From contig NZ_CP024314.1 in NCBI RefSeq assembly GCF_002944315.1, forward strand, positions 620,001-684,000: a DNA stretch of 64,000 nt, given 5' to 3'. A program made the position numbers and the translations under genes. This stretch comes from Rhizobium sp. NXC24 (GTDB lineage Bacteria; Pseudomonadota; Alphaproteobacteria; Rhizobiales; Rhizobiaceae). The stretch's first letter is position 1. Each line of letters starts with the position of its first letter. Of this stretch, positions 1 to 9,182 are shown in pieces. The notes beneath the pieces were generated by a model that made no database searches, had not been told where the DNA came from, and worked only from the letters and a program-made list of their open reading frames with translations.

Positions 1-112
1 CTTCATGCGCGAGGGCCTGATCGAAAGCAGCGGCCCGCCGCAGGAAATGTTCGGCAGCGGCGCCTCGCCGGCCTTCCGCCAGTTCATCGGATATTTCGGA
101 ACCCCGACATGA
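1..112 (+). CDS. Amino-acid ABC transporter ATP-binding protein, 3' end only
   Basis: Only the last 36 codons are inside the window, read from base 2. The peptide has the tail typical of GlnQ/HisP-type ATPases: a Met-Arg-Glu-Gly turn, then 'GPPQEMF', and a final 'FRQFIGYF'. In this family that segment follows the H-loop. The Walker motifs lie upstream, out of view. The stop codon overlaps the next start (ATGA), so this importer is probably co-transcribed with the lyase-like and oxidase genes and may import their substrate. The specific amino acid cannot be told. Confidence 0.7.
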   Translation, partial: FMREGLIESSGPPQEMFGSGASPAFRQFIGYFGTPT

Positions 113-1605
113 CGATCACGCTTCGCACGGTGCTCGGTTGGCGGGATATTGCCAGCGTGGCGGAGGGCGCGCCTCTGTCGCTTGCGCCCGCCGTCCGGGA
201 GCGCATCACCTATGCGAGCCGGATTGTCGAACGCATCGTCGAGACCGGCGTGCGCGCCTATGGCATCAATACCGGTGTCGGCGCGCTGTCGGACACAGTG
301 GTCGATCGTGAATCCCAGAGCCGCCTGTCGCGCAATATCATCCTCAGCCACGCCTGCGGCGTCGGAGAGCTTCTGGCACCGCGTGAAGTGCGCGCCATTA
401 TCGCCGCGCAGATTGCCAATTTCGCCCATGGCCATTCCGGCGTGCGGCTGGAGATCGTCAGTCATCTCGCGGCCTTTCTCGAAAAGGATTGCATTCCCGA
501 CGTGCCCTCGGAAGGTTCGGCCGGGTATTTGACGCACAATGCCCATATAGCGCTGGTGCTGATCGGGGAGGGCAGTGCCAAGGTCGCCGGTAAAGCCATG
601 TCCGGTCGTGAGGCATTGGCGGCGATCGGTCTTGAACCGCTCGTGCTCGGCGCCAAGGAAGGACTGAGCCTCGTCAACGGCACGGCCTGCGCCACTGGAC
701 TTTCCAGCGTGGCATTGGCGCGCGCCGAGCGCCTGCTCGCCTGGGCCGATGCGATCGCCGCGCTGACGCTGGAAGCCGCAGGGTGTCAGGCGGCGGCATT
801 CGATGACGCCGTGTTGGCGCTGCGCCCCTCCAAGGGCATCGCCACGGTCGGCGCATCGCTGCGCGCCCGCTTGCAAGGTAGCGGCCTGATTGCAGCGGCT
901 TTGGGCCGGCGTACCCAGGACGCTCTCAGCCTGCGCGCCATTCCGCATGCCCATGGCGCGGCACGCGACGTCTTCGACAATTCCGCAGATGTTGTCGACC
1001 AAGAGCTTGCTTCCGTCACCGACAATCCGGCGGTTTCCGGCACGCCGGAGAACCCGATAGTCTCGTCGGAGGCGCATGCGGTTGCTCCCGCGCTCGGCCA
1101 GGCAGCCGACAGCCTCGCCATCGCGCTCGCCCAGATCGCGGCGATGAGCGAGCGGCGCACGGATCGGCTGGTCAATCCGCTCGTCAGCGGCCTGCCGGCT
1201 TTCCTCGCCAGCGACGCCGGCAGCAATTCCGGTTTCATGATCGCGCAGTATACGGCCGCAGCGCTTGTTAACGAGAACCGTCGGCTGGCGGCACCCGCCA
1301 GCACCGACGGCGGCCTGACCTCCGGCCTGCAGGAGGATTTCCTGGCGCATCCGACAGCGGCGGCAAACAAGCTGCTCGCGGTGATCGACAATGCCGAATA
1401 TATCCTGGCGATCGAATTGATGGCGGCGGCGCAGGCGCATGACTTCCTCAGTGCCGCGGGAGGCCGCGCCGCTGGCACGGACGCGATCTACAGTATGGTG
1501 CGCGACCGCATTCCGCACTATGGCGACGACCGACCCTTGAGCGGCGATATGGAAGCCTTGCGAAACCTCGTTCGCGAGACGCTGCCGCCCGATTTTGCCA
1601 AATAG
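109..1605 (+). CDS. hutH: Histidine ammonia-lyase (HutH) family protein with non-canonical MIO region
   Basis: This 498-aa protein has the length and fold signatures of aromatic amino-acid ammonia-lyases. It has YGINTG with Tyr51, LVNGT with Asn190, QDxxSLR with Gln270 and Arg276, a conserved NSGFMIAQYTAAAL block near 373-386, and QED with Glu409. Canonical enzymes form the MIO cofactor from an Ala-Ser-Gly triad inside GSVGASGDL. Here the matching stretch (136-146) reads GSAGYLTHNAH and lacks that triad. The QDxYSLR tyrosine is Leu273. The protein may therefore be a paralogue with altered or no lyase activity rather than a true urocanate-forming HutH. No hutU, hutI or hutG lies nearby. It overlaps the upstream ABC ATPase by four bases and sits nine bases before an amine oxidase. 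Confidence 0.8.
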   Translation: MTITLRTVLGWRDIASVAEGAPLSLAPAVRERITYASRIVERIVETGVRAYGINTGVGALSDTVVDRESQSRLSRNIILSHACGVGELLAPREVRAIIAAQIANFAHGHSGVRLEIVSHLAAFLEKDCIPDVPSEGSAGYLTHNAHIALVLIGEGSAKVAGKAMSGREALAAIGLEPLVLGAKEGLSLVNGTACATGLSSVALARAERLLAWADAIAALTLEAAGCQAAAFDDAVLALRPSKGIATVGASLRARLQGSGLIAAALGRRTQDALSLRAIPHAHGAARDVFDNSADVVDQELASVTDNPAVSGTPENPIVSSEAHAVAPALGQAADSLAIALAQIAAMSERRTDRLVNPLVSGLPAFLASDAGSNSGFMIAQYTAAALVNENRRLAAPASTDGGLTSGLQEDFLAHPTAAANKLLAVIDNAEYILAIELMAAAQAHDFLSAAGGRAAGTDAIYSMVRDRIPHYGDDRPLSGDMEALRNLVRETLPPDFAK

Positions 1606-1614
1606 GATAGCTTT

Positions 1615-2790
1615 ATGACCGCTCAGTTCGACGTCGCTGTCATCGGCCTCGGCGCCATGGGGAGCGCTGCAGTTTCCTTTCTCTCGGCGCGTGGCGTCAA
1701 GGCGATCGGCATCGACGCTCACTTTCCCGCCCATGCCTTGGGTTCGTCGCATGGCGACAGCCGGCTGATCCGCCTCGGCTATTTCGAGGACCCGTCCTAT
1801 GTGCCGTTGCTGCGGCGCGCCTATGAGAACTGGCGAGTGCTGGAAGCGCGGCTGCGCGCCGATATCCTGACGATCACCGGTGTCCTGCAGATCGGCAAAC
1901 CGGACAGCAAGATCGTCCGCGGCACCCGGGCCTCCTGCGAGCTGCATCATTTGCCCTATGATGAACTCGATCGGAAGGCGATGGCGACATGCTTTCCGGC
2001 CTTTGCGTTGGACGAAGACGAAGTTGCGGTGCTCGATCCGCAAGGTGGCTATCTCCGTCCGGAAGCGGCTGTCATGGGCTATCTGAAGCTCGCGGCCGAG
2101 GATGGCGCGGTCCTGCATTTCGGCGAGAAGGTGACGGCAATCGAGCCCGACGATGCCGGCGTGACGATTTCATCTGATGTAGGCCGCTATCGCGCCAGAC
2201 GGGTGATCGTCTCGACCGGTTCGTGGATCGCCGAACTGGTGCCGCAGTTGAGGGAGCATGCCAATCCGATCCGCCAGGTCGTTGCCTGGTATCAACCGCG
2301 GGACGGCTTCGTGACGCAGCCGCATCGCATGCCCGCCTTCCTCCGCGACGAGGGGGAGGACGGTTCCTATTTCGGCTTCCCGGCCATCGGCGTCGACGGC
2401 GTCAAGATTGGCCGCCATGCGCATTTCATGGAGCCGATCGATCCGAACCAGCCGAACCCGCCCGTCAATGACAGGGACAAGGCGCTCCTGGATAACTTCA
2501 TCGCAAAGCGCCTGCCAGCCGCCGCGGGCATTCGCGTCAATGCCATCACCTGCCGCTACACGATGCTGCCGAGCGAGGATTTCCTGATCGATCTCATGCC
2601 CGGCGAGCCAAATGTCGTCGTTGCCTCACCCTGTTCCGGCCATGGCTTCAAATTCACCAGCGTCGTCGGAGAAATTCTTGCCGATCTCGCGATGGAGGGC
2701 GGCACGAGGCTACCGATCTCGGCCTTCTCCTTCGAGGCGATGGAGAATTTCCTTGCGCCGCGGAAGATGCAGGCTCGCGCCAAGCAATAG
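1615..2790 (+). CDS. solA: FAD-dependent N-methyltryptophan oxidase / monomeric sarcosine oxidase family
   Basis: This 391-aa protein begins with a Rossmann FAD-binding motif (VIGLGAMGSAA, residues 9-19). It continues with the family's GSSHGDSRLIR block. Near the C-terminus it has ITCRYTMLPSEDFLID followed by SGHGFKFTSVVGE. Cys313 in that block matches the cysteine that binds FAD covalently in monomeric sarcosine oxidase and N-methyltryptophan oxidase. These enzymes oxidise secondary N-methyl amines, releasing formaldehyde and H2O2. It is translated right behind the ammonia-lyase relative and the amino-acid importer, so an unusual N-methylated amino acid is a plausible substrate. MSOX and MTOX cannot be separated by eye. 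Confidence 0.85.
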   Translation: MTAQFDVAVIGLGAMGSAAVSFLSARGVKAIGIDAHFPAHALGSSHGDSRLIRLGYFEDPSYVPLLRRAYENWRVLEARLRADILTITGVLQIGKPDSKIVRGTRASCELHHLPYDELDRKAMATCFPAFALDEDEVAVLDPQGGYLRPEAAVMGYLKLAAEDGAVLHFGEKVTAIEPDDAGVTISSDVGRYRARRVIVSTGSWIAELVPQLREHANPIRQVVAWYQPRDGFVTQPHRMPAFLRDEGEDGSYFGFPAIGVDGVKIGRHAHFMEPIDPNQPNPPVNDRDKALLDNFIAKRLPAAAGIRVNAITCRYTMLPSEDFLIDLMPGEPNVVVASPCSGHGFKFTSVVGEILADLAMEGGTRLPISAFSFEAMENFLAPRKMQARAKQ

Positions 2791-2811
2791 CGGGCGCCGG
2801 ATCGGGCCGTG

Positions 2812-3585
2812 TTACTGCTGTGGCTTGTTCGTCTTGGGCGGCAGCAGATTGGCTAATTCCATCGGGAAGGGAAACAGGATCGTCGACGTCTTTTCACCGG
2901 CGATGACATTCAGCGTGCTCAAGTAGCGAAGCTGCATGGCCTCCGGTTGCTTGGCCAAAACCTCGGCTGCTTCGAGCAGCTTCGCCGCCGCCTGCTGCTC
3001 GCCTTCGGCATTGATGATCTTGGCACGCCGCTCGCGTTCCGCCTCCGCCTGGCGGGCGATTGCGCGGATCATGGTTTCGTTGATATCGACATGTTTGATC
3101 TCGACATTGGCGACCTTGATGCCCCAGGCATCCGTCTGGGCATCGAGGATCTCCTGAATGTCGCTGTTGAGCTTGTCGCGCTCCGCTAGCATCTCATCGA
3201 GGTCGTGCTTGCCGAGCACCGAGCGTAGCGTCGTCTGGGCGAGCTGGCTTGTCGCCATCATGAAGTCCTCGACCTGGATCGTCGATCTCTCGGGATCGAT
3301 GACGCGGAAATAGATCACGGCGCTGACGCGGACCGAGACGTTGTCATGCGAAATGACATCCTGGCCGGGCACGTCGAGCACCCTTGTGCGCAGGTCGACC
3401 CGCATCATCTGCTGGACATAGGGGACGAGCAGGAACAGGCCGGGTCCCTTGACGCCGGTGAAGCGGCCAAGCGTGAAAACCACCCCGCGCTCGTATTCCC
3501 GCAATATTTTGATCGCGGACGCAAGGACGAGCAGCAAGATCAGGATGACCACAAGATAGAAGGCGAGATCTGCAAACATGCCCAT
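2812..3585 (-). CDS. Slipin / SPFH (stomatin-prohibitin) family membrane protein
   Basis: The 257-aa protein starts with one hydrophobic helix (about residues 4-24), then the SPFH/band-7 domain. Signatures include [43 protein letters not shown], and a charged helix [20 protein letters not shown]. The ATG at 3585 is chosen because GGAGGA lies just upstream and the next residue series matches slipin N-termini. A longer frame would run into nfeD. It is the second gene of a two-gene operon with nfeD, 35 bases downstream. Such slipin-NfeD pairs are widespread, and the NfeD protease is thought to cleave the C-terminal part of the partner slipin. The likely role is inner-membrane quality control. 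Confidence 0.9.
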   Translation of the reverse strand: MGMFADLAFYLVVILILLLVLASAIKILREYERGVVFTLGRFTGVKGPGLFLLVPYVQQMMRVDLRTRVLDVPGQDVISHDNVSVRVSAVIYFRVIDPERSTIQVEDFMMATSQLAQTTLRSVLGKHDLDEMLAERDKLNSDIQEILDAQTDAWGIKVANVEIKHVDINETMIRAIARQAEAERERRAKIINAEGEQQAAAKLLEAAEVLAKQPEAMQLRYLSTLNVIAGEKTSTILFPFPMELANLLPPKTNKPQQ

Positions 3586-3620
3586 GATTTTTCCTCCTGC
3601 TTTCCGGAGCTGCCGCTTGT

Positions 3621-5027
3621 CTAAGTGCTGCGGATCACCTCGAGCGTCAGGCCGTCGCGGCCGGTCACTGTAACGGCGTCGCCGGTGGCAAGCGGCTCCG
3701 AGGACACTGCCTTCCAGCGCTCGCCATGGGCGATGACATAGCCTGCGGTGCCCGTCCAACTGTCGACCTTGCCCGGGATGCCGATCATCTGTTCCGTGCC
3801 GGTACCGACTTTGCGCCAGCGGGAGAGGATCGCGAGGCGGGCGACGAGGAGGCTGAATGCAAAGGCTGCGACGGCGATACCGCCTAGTACGCCCCAGGAC
3901 ACTTCAAAGCCTGGAATATCCGTATCGAACAGAATGGCCGCCCCGAGCACGAGTGCAATTCCACCGCCCATGCCAAGGGCGCCAAAGGAGGGCGAATGCG
4001 CTTCGGCAACGGTGAGGCCCACGCCCATGATGATCAATCCGACGCCGGCATAGCTCACCGGCAACAATGCCAGGGCGTAGAGACCGAGCAGCAGGCATAT
4101 GCCGCCGATCGTGCCGGGGACAAATGTTCCAGGGGTGAGAAATTCGAAGATGATGCCGTAGATGCCGACCATCATCAGGATGAGCGCGATGTTAGGATCT
4201 GTAATCACGGATAGGAGACGCGTACGCCAGTCCGGTTCGAATTCGCGAAGGGTAAGGCCGGCGGTATCGAGACGGACATCCGTCTGGCCAACACGAACCG
4301 TGCGTCCTTGCGACTGAGTTAAAAGGTCTTCTATGGTGTTCGCCGTGAAATCGACGACGTGCTCGTGAACGGCGGCGGTTGAAGAAAGGCTCGCGGCCTC
4401 TCGCACGGCCCGTTCCGCCCAATCGGCGTTGCGATTGCGCAGTTCAGCCAGCCCGCGAATATAGGCGACGGCATCGTTGATCGCTTTCGCTTCGCTGGCG
4501 CTGCGGGGGACTTGTCCCTGTGTGCTATCCGGCTTTTTCGGAGTGTCCTTATCGGGCTCCGTACCGCCAAAAGGGCTGCCGCCGATGGCGATCGGAGTGG
4601 CCGCGCCGATATTGGTGCCCGGCGCCATCGCCGCGATATGGCTTGCATAGAGAATATAGGTACCGGCGCTGGCGGCCCGGGCGCCACTTGGCGCCACGAA
4701 TCCCGCCACAGGCACAGGCGAGGCAAGGATCGCCCTGATAATGTCTCGCATCGATGTGTCGAGACCGCCTGGAGTATCGATCTGCAGGACGACCAGGTTC
4801 GCGCCATCTGCGCTGGCACGTTGAAGGCCGCGCCGTATATAGTCCGATGTCGCCGGGCCGATGGCGCCGTTCACCTTGAGGACGATAGCAACGCGCTCTG
4901 CTCCGAATGTCGGTGAGGCGGTTAGGCCGAACGCTGATGCCAGAGCCAGCATCAAGGCGAGGATTGGCGGCATTCGTCGCCAAAGCTTCAAACACTGCGC
5001 TATCGTTCGCCGAGCATTCATTTTCAT
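3621..5027 (-). CDS. nfeD: NfeD family membrane-bound ClpP-class serine protease
   Basis: This 468-aa protein has four parts. First comes a signal/anchor segment (about 20-43). Next is a ClpP-class protease domain with IDTPGGLD (83-90) and AASAGTY, where Ser120 is the likely nucleophile. Lys181 (EAKAINDA) is the expected general base of the Ser-Lys dyad. Several transmembrane helices follow (about 280-400). A C-terminal OB-fold ([17 protein letters not shown]) ends the protein. This is the long NfeD type, in operon with a slipin. The name comes from a nodulation-efficiency phenotype in Sinorhizobium, but the family is general. The first ATG of ATGAAAATG was taken; no strong Shine-Dalgarno is visible. 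Confidence 0.9.
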   Translation of the reverse strand: MKMNARRTIAQCLKLWRRMPPILALMLALASAFGLTASPTFGAERVAIVLKVNGAIGPATSDYIRRGLQRASADGANLVVLQIDTPGGLDTSMRDIIRAILASPVPVAGFVAPSGARAASAGTYILYASHIAAMAPGTNIGAATPIAIGGSPFGGTEPDKDTPKKPDSTQGQVPRSASEAKAINDAVAYIRGLAELRNRNADWAERAVREAASLSSTAAVHEHVVDFTANTIEDLLTQSQGRTVRVGQTDVRLDTAGLTLREFEPDWRTRLLSVITDPNIALILMMVGIYGIIFEFLTPGTFVPGTIGGICLLLGLYALALLPVSYAGVGLIIMGVGLTVAEAHSPSFGALGMGGGIALVLGAAILFDTDIPGFEVSWGVLGGIAVAAFAFSLLVARLAILSRWRKVGTGTEQMIGIPGKVDSWTGTAGYVIAHGERWKAVSSEPLATGDAVTVTGRDGLTLEVIRST

Positions 5028-5324
5028 AAATATATGGCAGCGTCGTCAAACGGTAAGTGGAAACCGTCCCTGTCGATTTCCATTATTTTTAAAGGAGCTA
5101 AGGAGCTCAACAGATCCAGATGTCTCAGGCCACGAAGCCCGAATCCTGAGGCGGAACGAGCGACTTCCAGGACCAATAGGTCACAGCCACCGGCTCGAAG
5201 CTGTCATAATTTGTTTTTTGATCCTCTCGCATATTGCCTCCCGCCTTATGGTTGATATTTCTGCCATGCCTTTATTACTGGCGTCGGAAGCGCCGCATCG
5301 GACCTCTTCCCGTTGTCGGGGATC

Positions 5325-5660
5325 ATGAACACCATTGTCGGGTCTTTCAAATCGGACACTGTTGGCATTGCCCGGGCTGAGCAAATCGGGGTGAGCAAGG
5401 TTACGAATGTCGGCCAGACATCCCTCGAAAAGGTCGGCAAATTCAAGAAGGTGATCGTCGGCGAAGAGTTCGTCATCGAATGCGGCGCTTCCAAGTTCAT
5501 CATGCGGCAAGACGGCACGGTCATCATTCTGGGGACGCATTTCAACTTCACGGCATCCGGACCGACACAGATCAACGGCAAGGTCGTCGATCTCAATAAG
5601 CCGGGTGGTGGCTTTGCCGAAGCATCGCCGACGTCGTCGGATACGACGGCGCAGGGCTGA
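5325..5660 (+). CDS. Stand-alone VgrG C-terminal (gp5-like beta-helix) domain protein
   Basis: The 111-aa product resembles only the tail of T6SS spike proteins. It has short repeated 'xVGxxxxxxVG' strands (VTNVGQTSLEKVGKFKKVIVG), then CGASKFIMRQDGTVIILG and a closing QINGKVVDLN. In full VgrG proteins this follows several hundred residues of gp27/gp5 core, which are absent. The frame is closed 72 bases upstream, and no VgrG core was recognised between here and nfeD. A TTG at 5313 is an alternative start. It is the first gene of the effector cassette. It could be a remnant of a vgrG or a free tip-extension piece delivering the downstream PAAR-like effector. Confidence 0.65.
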   Translation: MNTIVGSFKSDTVGIARAEQIGVSKVTNVGQTSLEKVGKFKKVIVGEEFVIECGASKFIMRQDGTVIILGTHFNFTASGPTQINGKVVDLNKPGGGFAEASPTSSDTTAQG

Positions 5661-5667
5661 CGCGCCG

Positions 5668-6729
5668 ATGTCGGTCGACAACCGTACGCCCTTTCCTGCG
5701 CTCGCCTTTCGCCAATACAACCTGTCGGGCGATCTCCTCGGCGTCGTTGTTGCCAGAGGCACGTTCAAGCTCGCGAATGGCGGCCCGCTGGTCGTGGATG
5801 ATGTCCAGCGGCCTTTGGTCATGTCGGATGCCTATGATGGCGACCCGCACCAGACGCCGCAAATGGCTTGCACGGATCTGGCACCGTTCAAGCCGGGCAC
5901 GGACGTAACCTTTATCGGCGCCGGCTTTGCTCCGGGTGGCGTGGCAGCTTCTTCGTGGACGTGCGGTCTGAAAGTCGGACCCGTTCAAAAGCGTCTGCGC
6001 GTTCATGGGCCGCGTTTCTGGCGTGCGAAGACCCGCAAGACCTGGCGCGGGCTGGTCGATAAGGACAAAGAGGATGCCCTTGATGGCTGGGAACTGACCG
6101 CGGGAGAAGCGGTGACCTATGTCCCGATCGACTGGCGGTTTGCCTTCGGCGGTAGGATCGAGGGCGGCGAGCTATTTGAACGAAACCCGCTAGGGATCGG
6201 GCTCGTCGACGAGGACCGCTTTCGCGAAAGACCGGAGTGGCCGGCGCCGCAAATCGAGGATGCTGATGCGCCCATTCGCGCCGTCAGCGACAGGCCGGCG
6301 CCGGCGGGCCTTGGTCCACTTTCGCCATTCTGGGAGGATCGGAGCCGGAAGGCCGGCACCTACGATGACGCCTGGCTGAAGGACAGGCATCCGCTGCTTC
6401 CCCACGATTTCGATTTCTCCTTCTGGCAGGCGGCGCATCCTGACCTGGTGGCAAATCCTTGGCTGCAGGGCAACGAACCCTTCGAACTGGATCACCTCCT
6501 GCCAGGAATGGGAGTGTTTCGCGGCAGTCTGCCCGATGTCCGGCTTGAGGTCGCGATCGATCGAGGCACAGGGCCGGCGCGCGGTCCCATGGTGCTAGAC
6601 GGCGTTCATTTCGACATGCGGCCCGGTGTCGGGCGCGTTTTCCTGACCTGGCGAATTGGCTTCCCATGGCCGGAGCGCCGCGGCCTGCCGCGCCTTGTCT
6701 TCGCAAGTTCCGCCCAAGGAGTGGCTTGA
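5668..6729 (+). CDS. DUF2169 domain protein, T6SS effector adaptor/chaperone
   Basis: This 353-aa protein begins with the DUF2169 pattern NRTPFPALAFRQYN and VVVARGTFKL. It then shows VIDWRFAFGGRIEGGELFERNPLGIGL and the late 'PLLPHDFDFSFWQAAHPDL'. DUF2169 proteins are typically encoded between vgrG-like and PAAR/DUF4150 genes and help load effectors onto the spike; that role is taken from the family. It starts seven bases after the VgrG-tail stop, and its TGA overlaps the effector ATG (TGATG), so the three are translationally coupled. No catalytic residues are evident. Confidence 0.8.
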   Translation: MSVDNRTPFPALAFRQYNLSGDLLGVVVARGTFKLANGGPLVVDDVQRPLVMSDAYDGDPHQTPQMACTDLAPFKPGTDVTFIGAGFAPGGVAASSWTCGLKVGPVQKRLRVHGPRFWRAKTRKTWRGLVDKDKEDALDGWELTAGEAVTYVPIDWRFAFGGRIEGGELFERNPLGIGLVDEDRFRERPEWPAPQIEDADAPIRAVSDRPAPAGLGPLSPFWEDRSRKAGTYDDAWLKDRHPLLPHDFDFSFWQAAHPDLVANPWLQGNEPFELDHLLPGMGVFRGSLPDVRLEVAIDRGTGPARGPMVLDGVHFDMRPGVGRVFLTWRIGFPWPERRGLPRLVFASSAQGVA

Positions 6730-8288
6730 TGGGCGAGAGGCAATTTCCCGACCCGATCTATGATAGCGATTTCGCCGCCCTCTACGGGCTTCCTGCCGAT
6801 ACGAGAATTATCGGCCCGCCGATGTCGGGCACTTTGCTCACCAAGACGCCGGACGGCAGCAATCCCATGCTCAGCTATGACGGCCCTTGGCCGCCTCCGA
6901 AGAAGGAGGCGACCAAGGCAGTGGAGCAGCCATGTCCCACCGCTGCCGATCCCCCACCGCCTGAGCTCATTCCCGACGACAGCAAGGCGATTGCGGTTTG
7001 TTTGTCGCCGGACGTGTGCAAATCACCGGACAAGCCGGTTCCCTACATGTCTTGGGGCAAAGCCTCAGACGATCTGAACTATTCGCCGGATGTCCGCTCG
7101 AACGGTATGGTCATCAAGCGCCAGGATTCCAAGTTTTCATGCTGTTATGGCGATGAGCCGGGCGTTGGATTGGGATGCAAATCCGGCACGGTTGGAGATG
7201 TTGTCGAACCGGTTACATCCTCGGGAATCGTGCGTGCAAATGGCATTTGGGTCCAGCGCCACAACGATCGCTGCACATTGAACAACGGCAATACCGAAGG
7301 CGAATACGTCCATATTCAGTCGACTGACACGAAGAAGGCGCCCGACGGCAACGACAAGGACGACAAGGCTTGGTACGAAAAGGCTTGGGATTGGACCGGC
7401 GAGAAGCTTCATGACGCCGGGCAGGCTATCCATGAGTTTGACGAAAGCCACGGTCGCGTCATAACACGCGGCATGGGAGGGCTGCAGGCCATAGGTGGTG
7501 CTGCGGAGAGTGTCGCTGGCGCCGGTCTAGCTGGTGTCGGCGGCGCAGCGTCTGCAACCGGCGTCGGAGCGGCGCCGGGTGTTCCAGCCATGATTGGAGG
7601 GGCCGCACTCGCGGTCAACGGCTATGATAATTTCTCAACCGGCTTAAAGCAGCTTTGGACCGGGGAAACTCAAACAACTGCGATCGCCCAGGCCGCCGGG
7701 CAAATAACTACTGCATTTGGAGGATCGCCTCAGACGGCGCAGACCGTTGAGAATGTCGTTGGAATGACCCAGGCGGTAGGCGGTGGTGCCGGTACAATCG
7801 CCGCCGGTATCGGCAAGGCCGGGACGATCGCAAAGACGGCCAAAGTCGGTGACGACATTGTCGAAGAAGGAGCCAATGTCGGGAGGGCGGTTGAAAGCGG
7901 CGAGGAAGGGGCGCGCAGCACACGCACATTCAAGAGCCTACGTGACCGTTATCTCGGCCGCACGCCGGGCAAGGCAAGCAAGACTGGGCGGCAAGTTCGC
8001 GAAAGAATGAGAGAAGAAGGAACGCTCCGAACAAATCGAAGAGGGCAGGACGAATTCTTGGCGGAAGATGGTAATTGGTATCCGGTCGATTCGCCGCAAA
8101 CGCATATGGGACATTATCCAGTTGACGCAGTTGACTATTGGAATGAAACCGATCGCTATCTTGGAGAGCGATCACCTGAGGTCCGGCAGTGGATGTTGGA
8201 TCCGAACAATTATCGTTTTGAATATGGACCACTAAATTCCGCTCGCGGAGGTGCTACGACCTCCAGATATCTTCCACCGGAAAATTAA
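6729..8288 (+). CDS. PAAR-like (DUF4150) T6SS effector with C-terminal GH-E/HNH-type nuclease domain
   Basis: This is a 519-aa modular effector. Residues about 85-195 carry a PAAR-like DUF4150 domain (SSGIVRANGIWVQRHNDRC, NTEGEYVHI). A glycine/alanine-rich hydrophobic linker follows (about 235-385). The last 120 residues form a separate module: an RNRGQDEFLAEDGNWYP-like strand, MGHYPVDAVDYWN with Gly461-His462, WMLDPNNYRFE with Glu498, then NSARGG. The GH...E arrangement fits the GH-E class of HNH/Endonuclease VII-fold toxins, so DNA or RNA cleavage in rival cells is the likely activity. This module is visibly less G+C-rich than the front of the gene, as expected for exchangeable toxin tips. 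Two TPR-like immunity candidates follow at once. Confidence 0.75.
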   Translation: MGERQFPDPIYDSDFAALYGLPADTRIIGPPMSGTLLTKTPDGSNPMLSYDGPWPPPKKEATKAVEQPCPTAADPPPPELIPDDSKAIAVCLSPDVCKSPDKPVPYMSWGKASDDLNYSPDVRSNGMVIKRQDSKFSCCYGDEPGVGLGCKSGTVGDVVEPVTSSGIVRANGIWVQRHNDRCTLNNGNTEGEYVHIQSTDTKKAPDGNDKDDKAWYEKAWDWTGEKLHDAGQAIHEFDESHGRVITRGMGGLQAIGGAAESVAGAGLAGVGGAASATGVGAAPGVPAMIGGAALAVNGYDNFSTGLKQLWTGETQTTAIAQAAGQITTAFGGSPQTAQTVENVVGMTQAVGGGAGTIAAGIGKAGTIAKTAKVGDDIVEEGANVGRAVESGEEGARSTRTFKSLRDRYLGRTPGKASKTGRQVRERMREEGTLRTNRRGQDEFLAEDGNWYPVDSPQTHMGHYPVDAVDYWNETDRYLGERSPEVRQWMLDPNNYRFEYGPLNSARGGATTSRYLPPEN

Positions 8289-8290
8289 GG

Positions 8291-8746
8291 ATGACCGGCA
8301 TGCTTAAGGAAAAAATCGATCAGCAAATCAGTAAGCAGATAGATCAGATCCTGAAAGAATCGGGAGATCTTTTTCAAAAGGGCGATTTGCGAGAATCGTT
8401 GAAAGTCGCAGAGAAAGCTTGGGATCTCATCCCCAATCCGAAGAATAAATGGGACTATTACCCACAAAGCCTGTCAAGCGGATTCGTCGAGGACTACACG
8501 GAGCTGCGCGACGTAGACGCTGCCCGAAAATGGATCGACGCAACTTATGAGATGTACGACGATCCCAGTCATTCCTCCCACTACGTTTTAATGCTGGAGG
8601 GCAGTTCGCTCTATAGGCTCGATCTCAAGGACGAGGCCTATGGTGTTTTTGAAAAGATCTATACGCTTTTCGGCCGCGAAGGCTTCAAAGGTGAGCAACT
8701 CCAGTATCTTGAATTCTATCTGAAGGAGCGGGCCAACCGTGGTTGA
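8291..8746 (+). CDS. TPR-like putative immunity protein 1
   Basis: This 151-aa soluble, helical protein has no signal peptide. It contains a tetratricopeptide-like pair, with GDLFQKGDLRESLKVAEKAW followed by LIPNPKNKWDYY. It starts two bases after the effector stop. The position directly behind a toxin-tipped effector is where cognate immunity proteins are normally encoded. It shares a spaced pattern (GD-x6-A-x4-L-x-P-x-P-x2-KW) with the next gene, which suggests duplication. A second in-frame ATG lies three codons in. Immunity function is inferred from position; the TPR assignment is by eye. Confidence 0.6.
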   Translation: MTGMLKEKIDQQISKQIDQILKESGDLFQKGDLRESLKVAEKAWDLIPNPKNKWDYYPQSLSSGFVEDYTELRDVDAARKWIDATYEMYDDPSHSSHYVLMLEGSSLYRLDLKDEAYGVFEKIYTLFGREGFKGEQLQYLEFYLKERANRG

Positions 8747-9182
8747 CGATGCAGACGACGAGCTGCCTGATGATCTCTATGAGAAAGTGACGGAGCTTTC
8801 CGAGCAAGGTAATGTGCTGCTTGAGGGAGGCGATCCGCACGGTGCGATCAAGGCGTGGCGAGCTGCGCTGGAGTTATTGCCCGAGCCGCAGACGAAGTGG
8901 GAAGCGGCGATGTGGCTTTATGCGTCGATCGGCGATGCACAAAGACAGGCCAATGAAAAGGCTGCCGCACTGCAGTCTTTTCAGACGGCGCTCGCCTGTG
9001 GCGATGGTTATGCCAACCCTTTCGTCTTGCTGGGCTTCGGCACCTGTCTCTACGATCTAGGTCGCCGGGACGAGAGCACTGACCCTTTGCTGCGCACCTA
9101 CATGCTGGAGGGCGGCGAGATTTTCCAAGATATCGATCCCGTCTATCTCGATCATCTGCGGTCGAAAAAGCTTATCGATTGA
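8739..9182 (+). CDS. TPR-like putative immunity protein 2
   Basis: This 147-aa acidic, helical protein begins at a GTG that overlaps the end of the previous gene by eight bases. It carries TPR-like helices (NVLLEGGDPHGAIKAWRAAL, LELLPEPQTKWEAAMW, KAAALQSFQTALACGDGY). It is a relative of immunity candidate 1, with the same GD...LPxPxxKW pattern, but is more G+C-rich. It could be the immunity gene of a toxin once present here or a second protector against the same nuclease. The stop codon lies right at the edge of a truncated dioxygenase gene, which marks the end of the cassette. Confidence 0.6.
   Translation: MVDDADDELPDDLYEKVTELSEQGNVLLEGGDPHGAIKAWRAALELLPEPQTKWEAAMWLYASIGDAQRQANEKAAALQSFQTALACGDGYANPFVLLGFGTCLYDLGRRDESTDPLLRTYMLEGGEIFQDIDPVYLDHLRSKKLID

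Noticed and set aside
5028..5312. Degraded vgrG core upstream of the VgrG tail
   Set aside because: No gp27/gp5 core motifs were seen in any frame of the 285 bases, and the in-frame stop at 5253 limits the tail gene.
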